Part shown: positions 16,403 through 25,398 of the stretch, piece after piece
How positions within the stretch are numbered: position 1 is the first letter of the stretch
Layout of the letters: every line of letters begins with the position of its first letter
Source: Aquabacterium sp.
Lineage (GTDB): Bacteria; Pseudomonadota; Gammaproteobacteria; Burkholderiales; Burkholderiaceae_C
Direction of reading: 5' to 3'
Length of the DNA stretch: 64,000 bases
Assembly: GCA_023150345.1 (NCBI GenBank)
Contig: JAKLLB010000010.1
Coordinates: 1-64,000, forward strand
Made by a program: the position numbers and the translations under genes
Notes under the pieces: generated by a model
What the model was told of the DNA's origin: nothing
Database searches by the model: none
What the model saw: only the letters and a program-made list of their open reading frames with translations

Positions 16403-18478
16403 TCACGCCGGTTCGGCCATCCCTTGGTGCCGCAGCAACGCATCGATGCTCGGCTCGCGTCCGCGGAAGGCCCGGAAGCTGTCGAGCGCAGGCCGGCTGC
16501 CGCCGGCCTCCAGGATTTCGCGCCGGTAGCGGCGCCCCGTCTCGGGGTCGAACAGGCCGGCTTCCTCGAACGCAGCGTAGGCGTCGGCCGACAGCACTTC
16601 GGCCCACTTGTAGCTGTAGTAACCGGCGCAGTAGCCGCCGCTGAAGATGTGAGAAAAGGTGTTCTGGAACCGGTTGAACGACGGCGGTTGTATGACGGCC
16701 ACCTCGGCCCGCACCTCGTCGATGACGCGCTGCACGGCCGGTGGCGCATCGAGCTCGGCATGCAGGCGCATGTCGAAGAGCGCGAACTCGATCTGTCGGA
16801 GAGTTTGCAGCCCCGACTGGAAGTTGCGCGCGGCCAGCATGCGATCGAACAGGGTGCGTGGCAGCGGCACGCCGGTGTCGGCATGCGCGGTGAGCCGGCT
16901 GAGCACGGCCCACTCCCAGCAGAAGTTTTCCATGAACTGGCTGGGCAGTTCCACCGCATCCCACTCGACGCCGGAAATGCCGGCGACTGCGAGTTCGTCG
17001 ACCTGGGTCAGCATGTGGTGCAGGCCGTGGCCGAACTCGTGGAACAGCGTGATCACGTCGTCGTGCGTGAGCAGGGCGGGGCGCGGGCGGCCGTCGGGTC
17101 CGGTGGCGGGCGCCGCGAAGTTGCATACGAGGTGTGCAACGGGCGTCTGCAGACGTGCGTCCGGTCGCAACCAGCGGCTGCGCACCTCGTCCATCCATGC
17201 GCCCGGGCGTTTGCCGGCACGCGCATAGGGGTCGAGGAAGAACTGCCCGACCACACGCGCCGGTTGCCCGTCCGCGCCGCCTCGCTCGATGCGATAGAAG
17301 CGAACGGTGTCGTGCCACACCGGTGCCGTGTCCGGCACGATCCGCACCTCGAACAGGGTTTCGACAATGTGGAACAAGCCCTGCAACACGCGCGGCTCGG
17401 TGAAGTATTGCTTGACCTCCTGCTCACTGAACGCGTAGCGGGCTTCCTTGAGGCGCTCGCTGGCGTAGTGCAGGTCCCAGACCTCCAGCGTGTCGATGCC
17501 CAGGTGATCGCGCGCATGATCGCGCAGCTCGGCCAGGTCGCGCTGGGCATGCGGGCGCGCTCGCCGCGCCAAGTCGCGCAGGAAGTGCATCACCTGCGAC
17601 GGTGACTGGGCCATCTTGGGCACCAGCGACAGATCGGCGTAGCTGGGATAGCCCAGAAGGGCCGCCTCTTCCTGGCGCAGTTGGAGCAGCTCACGCATCA
17701 AGCCGCTGTTGTCGCGCTCGGGCGGACCGAACTCGCTGGCCCGGGTGACATACGCCCGGTACAGTTCCTGGCGCAGTTCGCGGTCGTGCGCGTACTGCAT
17801 CAGCGGCATCCATACGGGTATGTGCAGCGTCAGCTTGTGGCCGTCGCGACCCTCGGCCTGGGCCGCCTCTCGGGTGGCCTGGCACACGTCGTCGGGTACG
17901 CCGGCCAATCGCGCGGCATCGACGTAAAGTGCAAAGCCGTCTGTGGCGTCGAGCACGTGCTCGGAGTAGGCTTGGCCGAGCTCGGCGCATCGCTCCTGGA
18001 TCGCCTGGAAGCGCTGCTTGGCCTCGCCTTGCAGTTCGGCACCCGAGAGCACGAAGTCGCGCATCGCGTTGTCCAGCGCACGCCGCTGAGCCGCGGGCAG
18101 TGCCGCTGCGGAAGGACCATGCGCGACGGCCTTGTACTTGGCATAGAGGCGCTCGTCCGAGCCCAGCCGGGTCTGGAACTCGGTGACCCGCCCCAGGTTG
18201 TTGTTATAGGTCGCGCGCAGCTCGGGCGTGTCGGCCACGGCACTGAGGTGGCCGACGGCGCCCCAGGCGCGCGACAGGCGCTCGAGCGGCACGTCGAGAA
18301 CGGCGGACAAGGCGTTGTAGTCAGCCGGCACCTGCGGTCCGACCGCGTGCTCGAGCGCGGACTGGGCATCGGCCAGCAACACGTCGAGGGCCGGCTTCAC
18401 GTGCTCGGGCCGGATGCGGTCGAATGGCGGCAGCGCCAGGTCGGCGCCGCCGATGGACAGCAGGGGGTTGTCGGTCAT
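16403..18478 (-). CDS. prlC: oligopeptidase A (M3 metallopeptidase)
   Basis: A 691-residue cytoplasmic zinc endopeptidase that degrades signal peptides and other short peptides. The zinc site FHEFGHGLHHM has HEFGH at residues 480-484, with the downstream Glu in the GVEWDAVELPSQFMENF segment, both characteristic of the M3 family. N-terminal LPPFDRIRPEHVKPALD and C-terminal GGYCAGYYSYKWAEVLSADA match PrlC. It follows folD by 3 nt, so the two are cotranscribed. Confidence 0.95.
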   Translation of the reverse strand: MTDNPLLSIGGADLALPPFDRIRPEHVKPALDVLLADAQSALEHAVGPQVPADYNALSAVLDVPLERLSRAWGAVGHLSAVADTPELRATYNNNLGRVTEFQTRLGSDERLYAKYKAVAHGPSAAALPAAQRRALDNAMRDFVLSGAELQGEAKQRFQAIQERCAELGQAYSEHVLDATDGFALYVDAARLAGVPDDVCQATREAAQAEGRDGHKLTLHIPVWMPLMQYAHDRELRQELYRAYVTRASEFGPPERDNSGLMRELLQLRQEEAALLGYPSYADLSLVPKMAQSPSQVMHFLRDLARRARPHAQRDLAELRDHARDHLGIDTLEVWDLHYASERLKEARYAFSEQEVKQYFTEPRVLQGLFHIVETLFEVRIVPDTAPVWHDTVRFYRIERGGADGQPARVVGQFFLDPYARAGKRPGAWMDEVRSRWLRPDARLQTPVAHLVCNFAAPATGPDGRPRPALLTHDDVITLFHEFGHGLHHMLTQVDELAVAGISGVEWDAVELPSQFMENFCWEWAVLSRLTAHADTGVPLPRTLFDRMLAARNFQSGLQTLRQIEFALFDMRLHAELDAPPAVQRVIDEVRAEVAVIQPPSFNRFQNTFSHIFSGGYCAGYYSYKWAEVLSADAYAAFEEAGLFDPETGRRYRREILEAGGSRPALDSFRAFRGREPSIDALLRHQGMAEPA

Positions 18479-18481
18479 CGA

Positions 18482-19336
18482 TCAGGTTTCCAGTGTGCGC
18501 CCGGCAGCGTCGACCGTGTTGGACAGCAGCATCGTGATGGTCATGGGGCCCACGCCGCCCGGCACCGGCGTGATCCAGCCGGCCACGGCCTGGACGCCGG
18601 CGTAGTCGACGTCACCGCACAGCTTGCCGTGCTCGTCTCGGTTGATTCCGACGTCGATGATCACTGCCCCGGGCTTGACCATGTCGGCGGTGAGCACATT
18701 GCGCCGGCCCACGGCGGCCACCACGATGTCGGCCTGCCGCGTGTGGTGGCCGATGTCCGCTGTTGCGCTGTGGCAGACCGTCACGGTGGCGTTGGCCTGC
18801 AACAGCATCAGGGCCATGGGCTTGCCCACGGTGTTGCTGCGACCGATGACCACTGCATGCTTGCCCTTGAGCGGCACACCGGTGCTCTCGATGAGTTTCA
18901 TGCAACCCCATGGGGTGCACGGGCGCAGGCCCGGCAGTCCGGCAACCAACTCGCCGGCGCTGCGCACCGAGTAGCCGTCGACATCCTTGGCAGTGTCGAT
19001 GGCCTCGATCACGCGCTGCGGGTTGATGTGCCGCGGCAGCGGCATCTGCACCAGGATGCCGTGGATGGCCGGATCGCGGTTGAGGCTGTCGATGCGCTTG
19101 AGCAGTTCCGCTTCGGCCAGCGTGGCGTCGTAGGTTTCGAGCACCGAGCGCACGCCATGCTCCTGGCAGGCCTTGACCTTGTTGCGCACGTAAACGGCCG
19201 AGGCGGGGTCGTCGCCCACGAGGATGACCGCCAGACCTGGGGTCACGCCGCGCGCGGCGAGCGCGGCGGCCCGTTGGGCCACTTCGGCGCGGATCTGCCT
19301 GGAAAGGGCCAGGCCGTCGATGATCTGTGCAGGCAT
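18482..19336 (-). CDS. folD: bifunctional methylene-THF dehydrogenase/cyclohydrolase
   Basis: 284 residues of standard FolD length. It interconverts 5,10-methylene-, methenyl- and 10-formyl-tetrahydrofolate in one-carbon metabolism. Visible signatures are [13 protein letters not shown] with the catalytic Lys, [13 protein letters not shown], the [10 protein letters not shown] segment and the NADP loop [19 protein letters not shown] about 8 nt before the ATG is a plausible ribosome binding site. A hairpin terminator separates it from the upstream response regulator gene. Confidence 0.96.
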   Translation of the reverse strand: MPAQIIDGLALSRQIRAEVAQRAAALAARGVTPGLAVILVGDDPASAVYVRNKVKACQEHGVRSVLETYDATLAEAELLKRIDSLNRDPAIHGILVQMPLPRHINPQRVIEAIDTAKDVDGYSVRSAGELVAGLPGLRPCTPWGCMKLIESTGVPLKGKHAVVIGRSNTVGKPMALMLLQANATVTVCHSATADIGHHTRQADIVVAAVGRRNVLTADMVKPGAVIIDVGINRDEHGKLCGDVDYAGVQAVAGWITPVPGGVGPMTITMLLSNTVDAAGRTLET

Positions 19337-19356
19337 GCGATGCTCCAGAAACGCAA

Positions 19357-19380
19357 GAGGCCGCTGGAATCAGCGGCCTC
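19357..19380 (-). terminator. hairpin between response regulator gene and folD
   Basis: Perfect 10-bp inverted repeat GAGGCCGCTG / CAGCGGCCTC with a 4-nt loop, followed on the minus strand by a T-rich but interrupted TTGCGTTTCT. It lies 17 nt after the response regulator stop, so it probably ends that transcript. Confidence 0.65.
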
Positions 19381-19396
19381 GGTTGGGGTGTGGGTA

Positions 19397-20023
19397 TCAG
19401 GCCTTGGCCGTGTTGGCACCCAGCGCAATCTTGAGCAGATCGGCCACGGTGTTGGCGTTGAGCTTTTCCATGATGTTGGCGCGATGCGCCTCGACCGTCT
19501 TGATGCTGATGCCCAGGTCGTCGGCGATCTGCTTGTTCAACCGGCCGGCCACGATGCGCTCGAGCACCTGGGCCTCGCGGGTGGTCAGGCGCGACAGCAG
19601 TGCGTCGCGGCTGGCCTGCTCCTGGTGCTGGCTGAATGCGCTGCGAGCCTGGTCGAGCATGCGCTCGACCAGGCCCAGGAGGTCGTCTTCCTTGAAGGGC
19701 TTCTCGATGAAGTCCATCGCACCCTTCTTCATGGTGTTCACGGCCATGGGCACGTCGCCATGTCCGGTGATGAACACGATGGGCAGCGGGCTCTTGCGCT
19801 CGAGCAGTCGATCCTGCAACTCGAGGCCGCTCATGCCCTCCATGCGGATGTCGGCGATCAGGCAGGCCACCTCGCGCGGGTCGAAGCGCGACAGGAAGCT
19901 CTCGGCGGAATCGAAGCACTTGACGCGGTAGTCCTTGCCTTCGAGCAGCCACTGCAGTGAATCGCGCACGGCCTCGTCGTCATCGACGACATACACGGTG
20001 CCTTTTTTCGGGATCAGGCTCAT
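19397..20023 (-). CDS. FixJ/NarL-type response regulator
   Basis: 208 residues from MSLIPKKGTVYVVDDDEAVR. The receiver domain has the acidic pair in VDDDEA, phosphoacceptor Asp58 (IADIRMEGMSG), Thr of FITGHGD and Lys of IEKPFKEDD. The C-terminal LuxR-type helix-turn-helix is LTTREAQVLERIVAGRLNKQ followed by IADDLGISIKTVEAHR. It would be phosphorylated by the adjacent PAS kinase, whose stop overlaps its ATG (ATGA). The divergent pyruvate dehydrogenase gene beyond the kinase is an obvious candidate target, but no binding evidence exists here. Confidence 0.92.
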   Translation of the reverse strand: MSLIPKKGTVYVVDDDEAVRDSLQWLLEGKDYRVKCFDSAESFLSRFDPREVACLIADIRMEGMSGLELQDRLLERKSPLPIVFITGHGDVPMAVNTMKKGAMDFIEKPFKEDDLLGLVERMLDQARSAFSQHQEQASRDALLSRLTTREAQVLERIVAGRLNKQIADDLGISIKTVEAHRANIMEKLNANTVADLLKIALGANTAKA

Positions 20024-22623
20024 GGGTGGGTTCGGGCGGCGGGTGGGGTGGGAGGGGTCGCGCCGGGCTCGGGTGTCGTCGTGCGCGAATCCGGCGCCGT
20101 CGTCGACGGCAGGGTGTCTTCGTGACGATGGGTGACTTCCACCGGCAGCGTGAACGCGAACCGGCAACCCGAAACCGCTGAACCATTGTAGAGGTTCTGC
20201 GCCCGGATCCGGCCGCGGTGCGACTCGACGATCGAGCGGCACAGCGACAGTCCGATGCCCATGCCCTCGGCCTTGGTCGAGAAGAACGCCTCGTAGAGCC
20301 GGTTGATCACCTCCTCGGGCAACCCGGGGCCCATGTCGGTGACCGCGAATTCGACGACGCCACCCTCCTCGGGTGTGTGGCGTGGCACCACACGCAGTTC
20401 GATGTGGCGGCGCGCCGGCGGCATCTGCGCGGTGTCGATGGCTTCGGCTGCGTTCTTCAGCAGGTTGAGCAGCACCTGCTCGATGAGGATGGGGTCGCAG
20501 CGCAGCGCAGGCAGCCGTTGCGCGACGTAGTGGTGGATCGACACGTTGCGCCGGCGCAGCTCGATGCTGGCAAGTTCGACGGCGTCTTCGACGATCTCCC
20601 TGGCCTGGGCCGGCTGCCGCTGGGGCTCGCTCTTCTTCACGAAGGCACGGATGCGGTGGATGATCTGGCCGGCCCGCTCGGCCTGCCGTGCGGTCTTGAC
20701 GAGGGCTGCGATGAGATCGTCGCGGTTGATGGTTTCCGCCCGCACACGCGAGACCATGCCGTTGCAGTAGTTGGTGATGGCCGTCAGCGGCTGGTTCAGC
20801 TCGTGTGCGACCGACGATGCCATTTCACCCATCGTGATCAGGCGGCTCGAGACCTGGGCCTTCTCGGCCTGCGCCGATGCCTGCTCCTCTGCTCGGCGCC
20901 GGGAAGTCACGTCGGTGGCGATCAGCATCTGCGCCAGCCGTCCATCGGTCCATTGAAGGTAGCGCGAGCGCACGTCGAACCACTTGCCCAACCCATGGGC
21001 GAAGACTTCGCGCGGGTTGGCGCCGATGCCGGCCAGCTCCTGCGTGGGCAGGCCCGACAGGCTGTCGACCGACTCGTCGGGCTCGGCCACGAAGGGCACC
21101 GCAGGGCCTGCGCCGCTGGCCAGCAGGGCGTGACCGCGAGCATCGGCGCCGAACCACAGCCTGTACGAGCGGTTGGCGAACAACAGCTCGCCCTGCTGCA
21201 CCGAGACCACGGACACCGCGGCGTCCAGGCCCTCCAGCACGGTGGTGAAGCGCTCGTGCGAGGCCGAGAGCTGGTCGCGGATGCGCTTGGCCTCGGTGAT
21301 GTTGGTCATCGAGGTCATCCAGCCCGTCTGGTGACCGCGGGCATCGACCAGCGGCGAGACATACATGCGCGCGTCGAACTGGGTGCCGTTCTTGCGCATC
21401 ACCTTGACCTCGATGCCGCCGGCCGGGCTGCGGCCCTGCAGCTCTTGTTGCAGCAGGCGGTTGTTCTCGTCGATGCGGTCCAGCGGCCAGTACGGATAGG
21501 GCGGCATGCGCCCGATCAGCTCGGACTCGGCGAAGCCCGTCATCGCGCAGAAGGCCGGGTTGACATAGGTGCATCGCCCGGCGAGATCCATGGCCCGCAT
21601 GCCGGTGAGCATCGAGTTCTCCATCGCGCGACGGAAGTTCGTCTCCTGCACCAGGGCCGACTGGATCTGGCTGCGCCGGCGCATGTGGCGCCACGTGCCC
21701 AGCAGCATCCACACCGTGAGCACGGACAGCGCCACCACCATCCAGAACAGCGTGTTGCCGATGAGGCCGACGGAAGTTCGGTAACCGGTGCCGCGCAGTG
21801 CGAGGCCATTGGCAGCAGGCGCCAGGGGAACGTCGTGCATGATGGCCGCGCGAGTGCCCGTCGTCCCGGCTGCCTTCGGTGCGGAGCCGGCCATCACGCG
21901 TTCGTGCTCGTCGATCACGGCGATGGCATGCCGGCGGGTGACCTCTGCGGGGATGTGGTGGCGATGCAGGACATCGACCGAGTAATCGACCACCAGGGCC
22001 CCGGCAAAGCTGCCGCGGTCCAGCAGCGGCACGAACAGCAGGAACACGGCGTTACCCGTGCTGTCCTTGAACGAACGCGAGTAGACGGGTTGGCGCAGGT
22101 CACGGGCTGCGGTGAAGGCTTGTGCGGCCTCGTCAGGTCCGCTCAGGCGCAGCGCGGCGCCGGTCTTGGGCTGCGGCCCTTCCTCGCGCTCGTCGGTTAC
22201 CGACTGGCGTGCTCGAAGCCGGCGGTCCGCCCCGACCCAGCTCATTTGCTGGATCTCCGGCCGATCGGCCGTGAATCGTGCCGACTGAGCGAGGAAACCC
22301 GGCGCCTCCAGTTCGCGCGTGACGATCTCGCGCGCGATGCGCACCAGTTGTTCTTGGTTTTCGATCAGTCGCAGGCGGATCTGCTGCTGGGCGATCTCGG
22401 TGTCGCGCTTGACGGCTTCTGCCTCGCGCTCGATTTCCTCGTTGCGCAGGTACCAGAAGGCCGAAATGATGGCTGCCAGGAATAGCAACACCGACGCGAG
22501 CGGTGCCAGCGTGGCATAGCGGTCCTGGCGCGCTGGCGATTGCCGGCGCCACCATCGGCCGAGCAGGCGGCGACCCAGGCCGCCGCCTGCGGCATCGGTC
22601 AAGGCGGTGTCGCTGCTTTCCAT
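20020..22623 (-). CDS. membrane PAS-domain sensor histidine kinase
   Basis: 867 residues. A membrane helix at about 42-63, a periplasmic sensor segment of some 230 residues, and a second helix (FWMVVALSVLTVWMLLGTW) anchor it in the inner membrane. Two PAS regions follow: one around YVNPAFCAMTGFAESELIG with MYVSPLVDARG, the second around the GLDAAVSVVSV segment. The kinase core has MASSVAHELNQPLTAITNY with phosphoacceptor His607, and ATP-binding boxes LLNLLKNAAEAID, DMGPGLPEEV and GMGIGLSLCRSIVE. The core resembles FixL/DctB-type kinases. It is the first gene of the pair with the FixJ-like regulator and is divergent from aceE. The signal is unknown; a carbon or redox cue is a guess from context. 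Confidence 0.9.
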   Translation of the reverse strand: MESSDTALTDAAGGGLGRRLLGRWWRRQSPARQDRYATLAPLASVLLFLAAIISAFWYLRNEEIEREAEAVKRDTEIAQQQIRLRLIENQEQLVRIAREIVTRELEAPGFLAQSARFTADRPEIQQMSWVGADRRLRARQSVTDEREEGPQPKTGAALRLSGPDEAAQAFTAARDLRQPVYSRSFKDSTGNAVFLLFVPLLDRGSFAGALVVDYSVDVLHRHHIPAEVTRRHAIAVIDEHERVMAGSAPKAAGTTGTRAAIMHDVPLAPAANGLALRGTGYRTSVGLIGNTLFWMVVALSVLTVWMLLGTWRHMRRRSQIQSALVQETNFRRAMENSMLTGMRAMDLAGRCTYVNPAFCAMTGFAESELIGRMPPYPYWPLDRIDENNRLLQQELQGRSPAGGIEVKVMRKNGTQFDARMYVSPLVDARGHQTGWMTSMTNITEAKRIRDQLSASHERFTTVLEGLDAAVSVVSVQQGELLFANRSYRLWFGADARGHALLASGAGPAVPFVAEPDESVDSLSGLPTQELAGIGANPREVFAHGLGKWFDVRSRYLQWTDGRLAQMLIATDVTSRRRAEEQASAQAEKAQVSSRLITMGEMASSVAHELNQPLTAITNYCNGMVSRVRAETINRDDLIAALVKTARQAERAGQIIHRIRAFVKKSEPQRQPAQAREIVEDAVELASIELRRRNVSIHHYVAQRLPALRCDPILIEQVLLNLLKNAAEAIDTAQMPPARRHIELRVVPRHTPEEGGVVEFAVTDMGPGLPEEVINRLYEAFFSTKAEGMGIGLSLCRSIVESHRGRIRAQNLYNGSAVSGCRFAFTLPVEVTHRHEDTLPSTTAPDSRTTTPEPGATPPTPPAARTHP

Positions 22624-22674
22624 GGGCTTGATTATCCCGGGGTGTCAGGGCGCAGCTTGTCAGCCGATTGTCTT

Positions 22675-22693
22675 GATTTCACAAAGTGAAATC
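22675..22693. promoter_or_regulatory. perfect palindrome in the kinase-aceE intergenic region
   Basis: GATTTCAC (22675-22682), three A, GTGAAATC (22686-22693): perfect 8-bp arms with a 3-nt spacer, in an AT-rich patch of the divergent promoter region. It lies 83 nt before the aceE start and 51 nt before the kinase start. The geometry suits a dimeric repressor. The regulator is not identified; it does not match the E. coli PdhR site pattern I know. Confidence 0.6.
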
Positions 22694-22776
22694 GACTCGC
22701 ATCATTTGAAAATTTCGAGCGCTTGTGCCAAACTCCGGCCCCAGTTCGCCCACTGACCATCCACAGGAGACCGATC

Positions 22777-25365
22777 ATGTCCGAGCTGCCCTCGGCCCCA
22801 GCCGCCCCCGATCATGACCTCGACGCGCAGGAAACCCGCGAATGGCTGCAGGCGCTCGAAGGCGTCGTTGCCGCCGAAGGCAAGGAACGGGCCCACTACC
22901 TGCTCGAGCAGCTGCTGGAGCAGGCCCGCCAGAACGGCATCGACATGCCGTTCTCTGCCACCACCGGCTACGTCAACACGATCGAGCCCGAGGACGAGGA
23001 ACGCAGCCCGGGCAACCTCGAACTCGAGGGTCGGCTGCGCGCCTACATGCGCTGGAACGCGATGGCCATGGTGGTCAAGGCCAACCGCACCGAATCGCCT
23101 GACGGCAGCGAACTGGGCGGTCACATCAGCTCGTTCCAGTCGCTGGCACACATGCTGGCTGCCGGCTTCAACCACTTCTGGCATGCCGAAAGCCCTGGCC
23201 ATGGCGGCGACCTGCTGTACCTGCAAGGGCACAGCGCGCCGGGCATCTATGCACGCGCGTTCCTCGAGGGACGCGTCAGCGAGGATCAACTGCTGAACTT
23301 CCGCCAGGAGGTCGGCGGCAAGGGGCTGTCGAGCTACCCGCACCCGAAGCTGATGCCCGGGTTCTGGCAGTTCCCCACGGTGTCCATGGGTCTGGGCCCG
23401 TTGATGGCGATCTACCAGGCGCGGTTCCTCAAGTACCTGCACGCCCGCGGCATCGCCGATACCTCCAACCGCAAGGTGTGGGTGTTCTGCGGCGACGGCG
23501 AGATGGACGAGCCTGAGAGCATGGGTGCCATCGGCCTGGCCACGCGCGAGAAGCTCGACAACCTGATTTTCGTTGTCAACTGCAATCTGCAGCGGCTCGA
23601 CGGACCTGTGCGCGGCAACGGAAAGGTGATCCAGGAACTCGAGGGTGACTTCCGCGGCGCCGGCTGGAACGTCATCAAGCTGATCTGGGGCCGCAACTGG
23701 GATGCCTTGCTGGCGCGCGACAAGGATGGCGCGCTGCGCAAGATCATGATGGACACGCTCGATGGCGACTACCAGGGCTTCAAGGCCAACGATGGTGCCT
23801 TCGTGCGCAAGCACTTCTTCGGCCGCGACCCCCGCACGCTCGAGCTGGTGGCGAAGATGAGCGACGACGACGTATGGAACCTGCGTCGCGGCGGCCATGA
23901 CGCGGGCAAGGTCTACGCAGCGTTCCACCAGGCCAACGCCCATACCGGCCAGCCCACCGTCATTCTGGTCAAGACGGTCAAGGGCTATGGCATGGGCAAG
24001 GCCGGCGAGGGCAAGAACACGGCGCACCAGACCAAGAAGCTGTCGGACGACGACATCCGCTACTTCCGCGACCGCTTCAACATCCCCATCCCCGACAGCG
24101 AGCAGTTCACGGTGCCGTCGCTCGAGACCTTCAAGGCCGTCCTCGAGCCCACGGCGCCGGGGCGCGAGATCTCGACGACGCAGGCCTATGTGCGGTTCCT
24201 GACCCAATTGCTGCGCGACCAGGCGCTGGGCCCGCGTGTCGTGCCCATCCTGGTGGACGAGGCACGCACCTTCGGCATGGAGGGGTTGTTCCGCCAGATC
24301 GGCATCTACAACCCCGAAGGCCAGAAATACACGCCGGTCGACAAGGACCAGGTGATGTACTACCGCGAGGACAAGGCGGGGCAGATCCTGCAGGAAGGCA
24401 TCAACGAGGCCGGCGGCATGAGCAGCTGGATCGCCGCGGCGACGTCGTACTCGACGAACAACCGCATCATGGTGCCGTTCTTCATCTACTACTCCATGTT
24501 CGGCTTCCAGCGCTTCGGCGACCTGGCCTGGGCCGCCGGCGACATGCAGGCGCGCGGCTTCATCCTGGGTGGGACCTCGGGGCGTACCACCCTCAACGGC
24601 GAAGGATTGCAGCACGAGGACGGGCACAGCCAGGTTCAGGCCGGCCTGATCCCGAACTGTGTGACCTACGACCCGAGCTTCGCGCACGAGGTGGCGGTGA
24701 TCCTGCACCATGGTCTCAAGCGCATGGTCGAGAAGCAGGACAACGTCTTCTTCTACATCACGCTGCTCAACGAGAACTACGCGATGCCCGGGCTGGCTGC
24801 TGGCACCGAGGAGCAGATCATTCGCGGCATGTACCTGCTCGACGCCGCGCCGACCGATGCCAAGTTGCGGGTCAACCTGCTGGGCAGCGGTTCCATACTG
24901 CGCGAGAGCATGGAGGCCAAGAAGCTGCTGGCGGCCGACTGGGGCGTGGCAGCCGACGTGTGGAGCTGCCCGAGCTTCAACGAGTTGGCCCGAGACGGTC
25001 AGGACTGCGAGCGCTGGAACATGCTGCACCCGACGGACGAACCCCGGCTGGCCTTCATTGCGCAGCAGTTGGCGCAAACCAGCGGGCCGGTCATCGCCTC
25101 GACCGACTACGTCAAGAACTATGCCGAGCAGGTCCGCGCTTTCGTGCCCAGGGGCCGTGCCTATCGCGTGCTGGGAACCGACGGCTTCGGCCGCAGCGAC
25201 TTCCGCTACCGCCTGCGTGAACACTTCGAGATCGACAGCCGCTACATCGCGGTGGCTGCATTGAAGGCGCTGGCTGACGAAGGGTCGATACCCGCGGCCC
25301 GTGTCGCCGAGGCGATCGCCAAGTACGGCATCGATGCCGAGCGCGTGAACCCCCTGCAGGCCTGA
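22777..25365 (+). CDS. aceE: pyruvate dehydrogenase E1 component, homodimeric type
   Basis: 862 residues from the ATG at 22777, supported by AGGAGA 7 nt upstream; an in-frame Met at 22723 has no such site. It decarboxylates pyruvate with thiamine diphosphate and reductively acetylates the lipoyl group of E2. Family marks include GGDLLYLQGHSAPGIYARAF, the ThDP/Mg site FCGDGEMDEPESMG continuing to NCNLQRLDGPVRGNGK, and C-terminal ASTDYVKNYAEQVRAFVPRG. Length and both ends are normal for AceE. The next gene, 33 nt on, is the E3 gene, not the E2 gene as is usual. Confidence 0.96.
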   Translation: MSELPSAPAAPDHDLDAQETREWLQALEGVVAAEGKERAHYLLEQLLEQARQNGIDMPFSATTGYVNTIEPEDEERSPGNLELEGRLRAYMRWNAMAMVVKANRTESPDGSELGGHISSFQSLAHMLAAGFNHFWHAESPGHGGDLLYLQGHSAPGIYARAFLEGRVSEDQLLNFRQEVGGKGLSSYPHPKLMPGFWQFPTVSMGLGPLMAIYQARFLKYLHARGIADTSNRKVWVFCGDGEMDEPESMGAIGLATREKLDNLIFVVNCNLQRLDGPVRGNGKVIQELEGDFRGAGWNVIKLIWGRNWDALLARDKDGALRKIMMDTLDGDYQGFKANDGAFVRKHFFGRDPRTLELVAKMSDDDVWNLRRGGHDAGKVYAAFHQANAHTGQPTVILVKTVKGYGMGKAGEGKNTAHQTKKLSDDDIRYFRDRFNIPIPDSEQFTVPSLETFKAVLEPTAPGREISTTQAYVRFLTQLLRDQALGPRVVPILVDEARTFGMEGLFRQIGIYNPEGQKYTPVDKDQVMYYREDKAGQILQEGINEAGGMSSWIAAATSYSTNNRIMVPFFIYYSMFGFQRFGDLAWAAGDMQARGFILGGTSGRTTLNGEGLQHEDGHSQVQAGLIPNCVTYDPSFAHEVAVILHHGLKRMVEKQDNVFFYITLLNENYAMPGLAAGTEEQIIRGMYLLDAAPTDAKLRVNLLGSGSILRESMEAKKLLAADWGVAADVWSCPSFNELARDGQDCERWNMLHPTDEPRLAFIAQQLAQTSGPVIASTDYVKNYAEQVRAFVPRGRAYRVLGTDGFGRSDFRYRLREHFEIDSRYIAVAALKALADEGSIPAARVAEAIAKYGIDAERVNPLQA

Positions 25366-25398
25366 GGCCCCACTGAACCCGAATCGGAGACGACACAC

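Noticed and set aside
15650-19960. Long plus-strand frames opposite prlC, folD and the response regulator
   Set aside because: Composition is shadow-like and the minus-strand genes explain the region completely.
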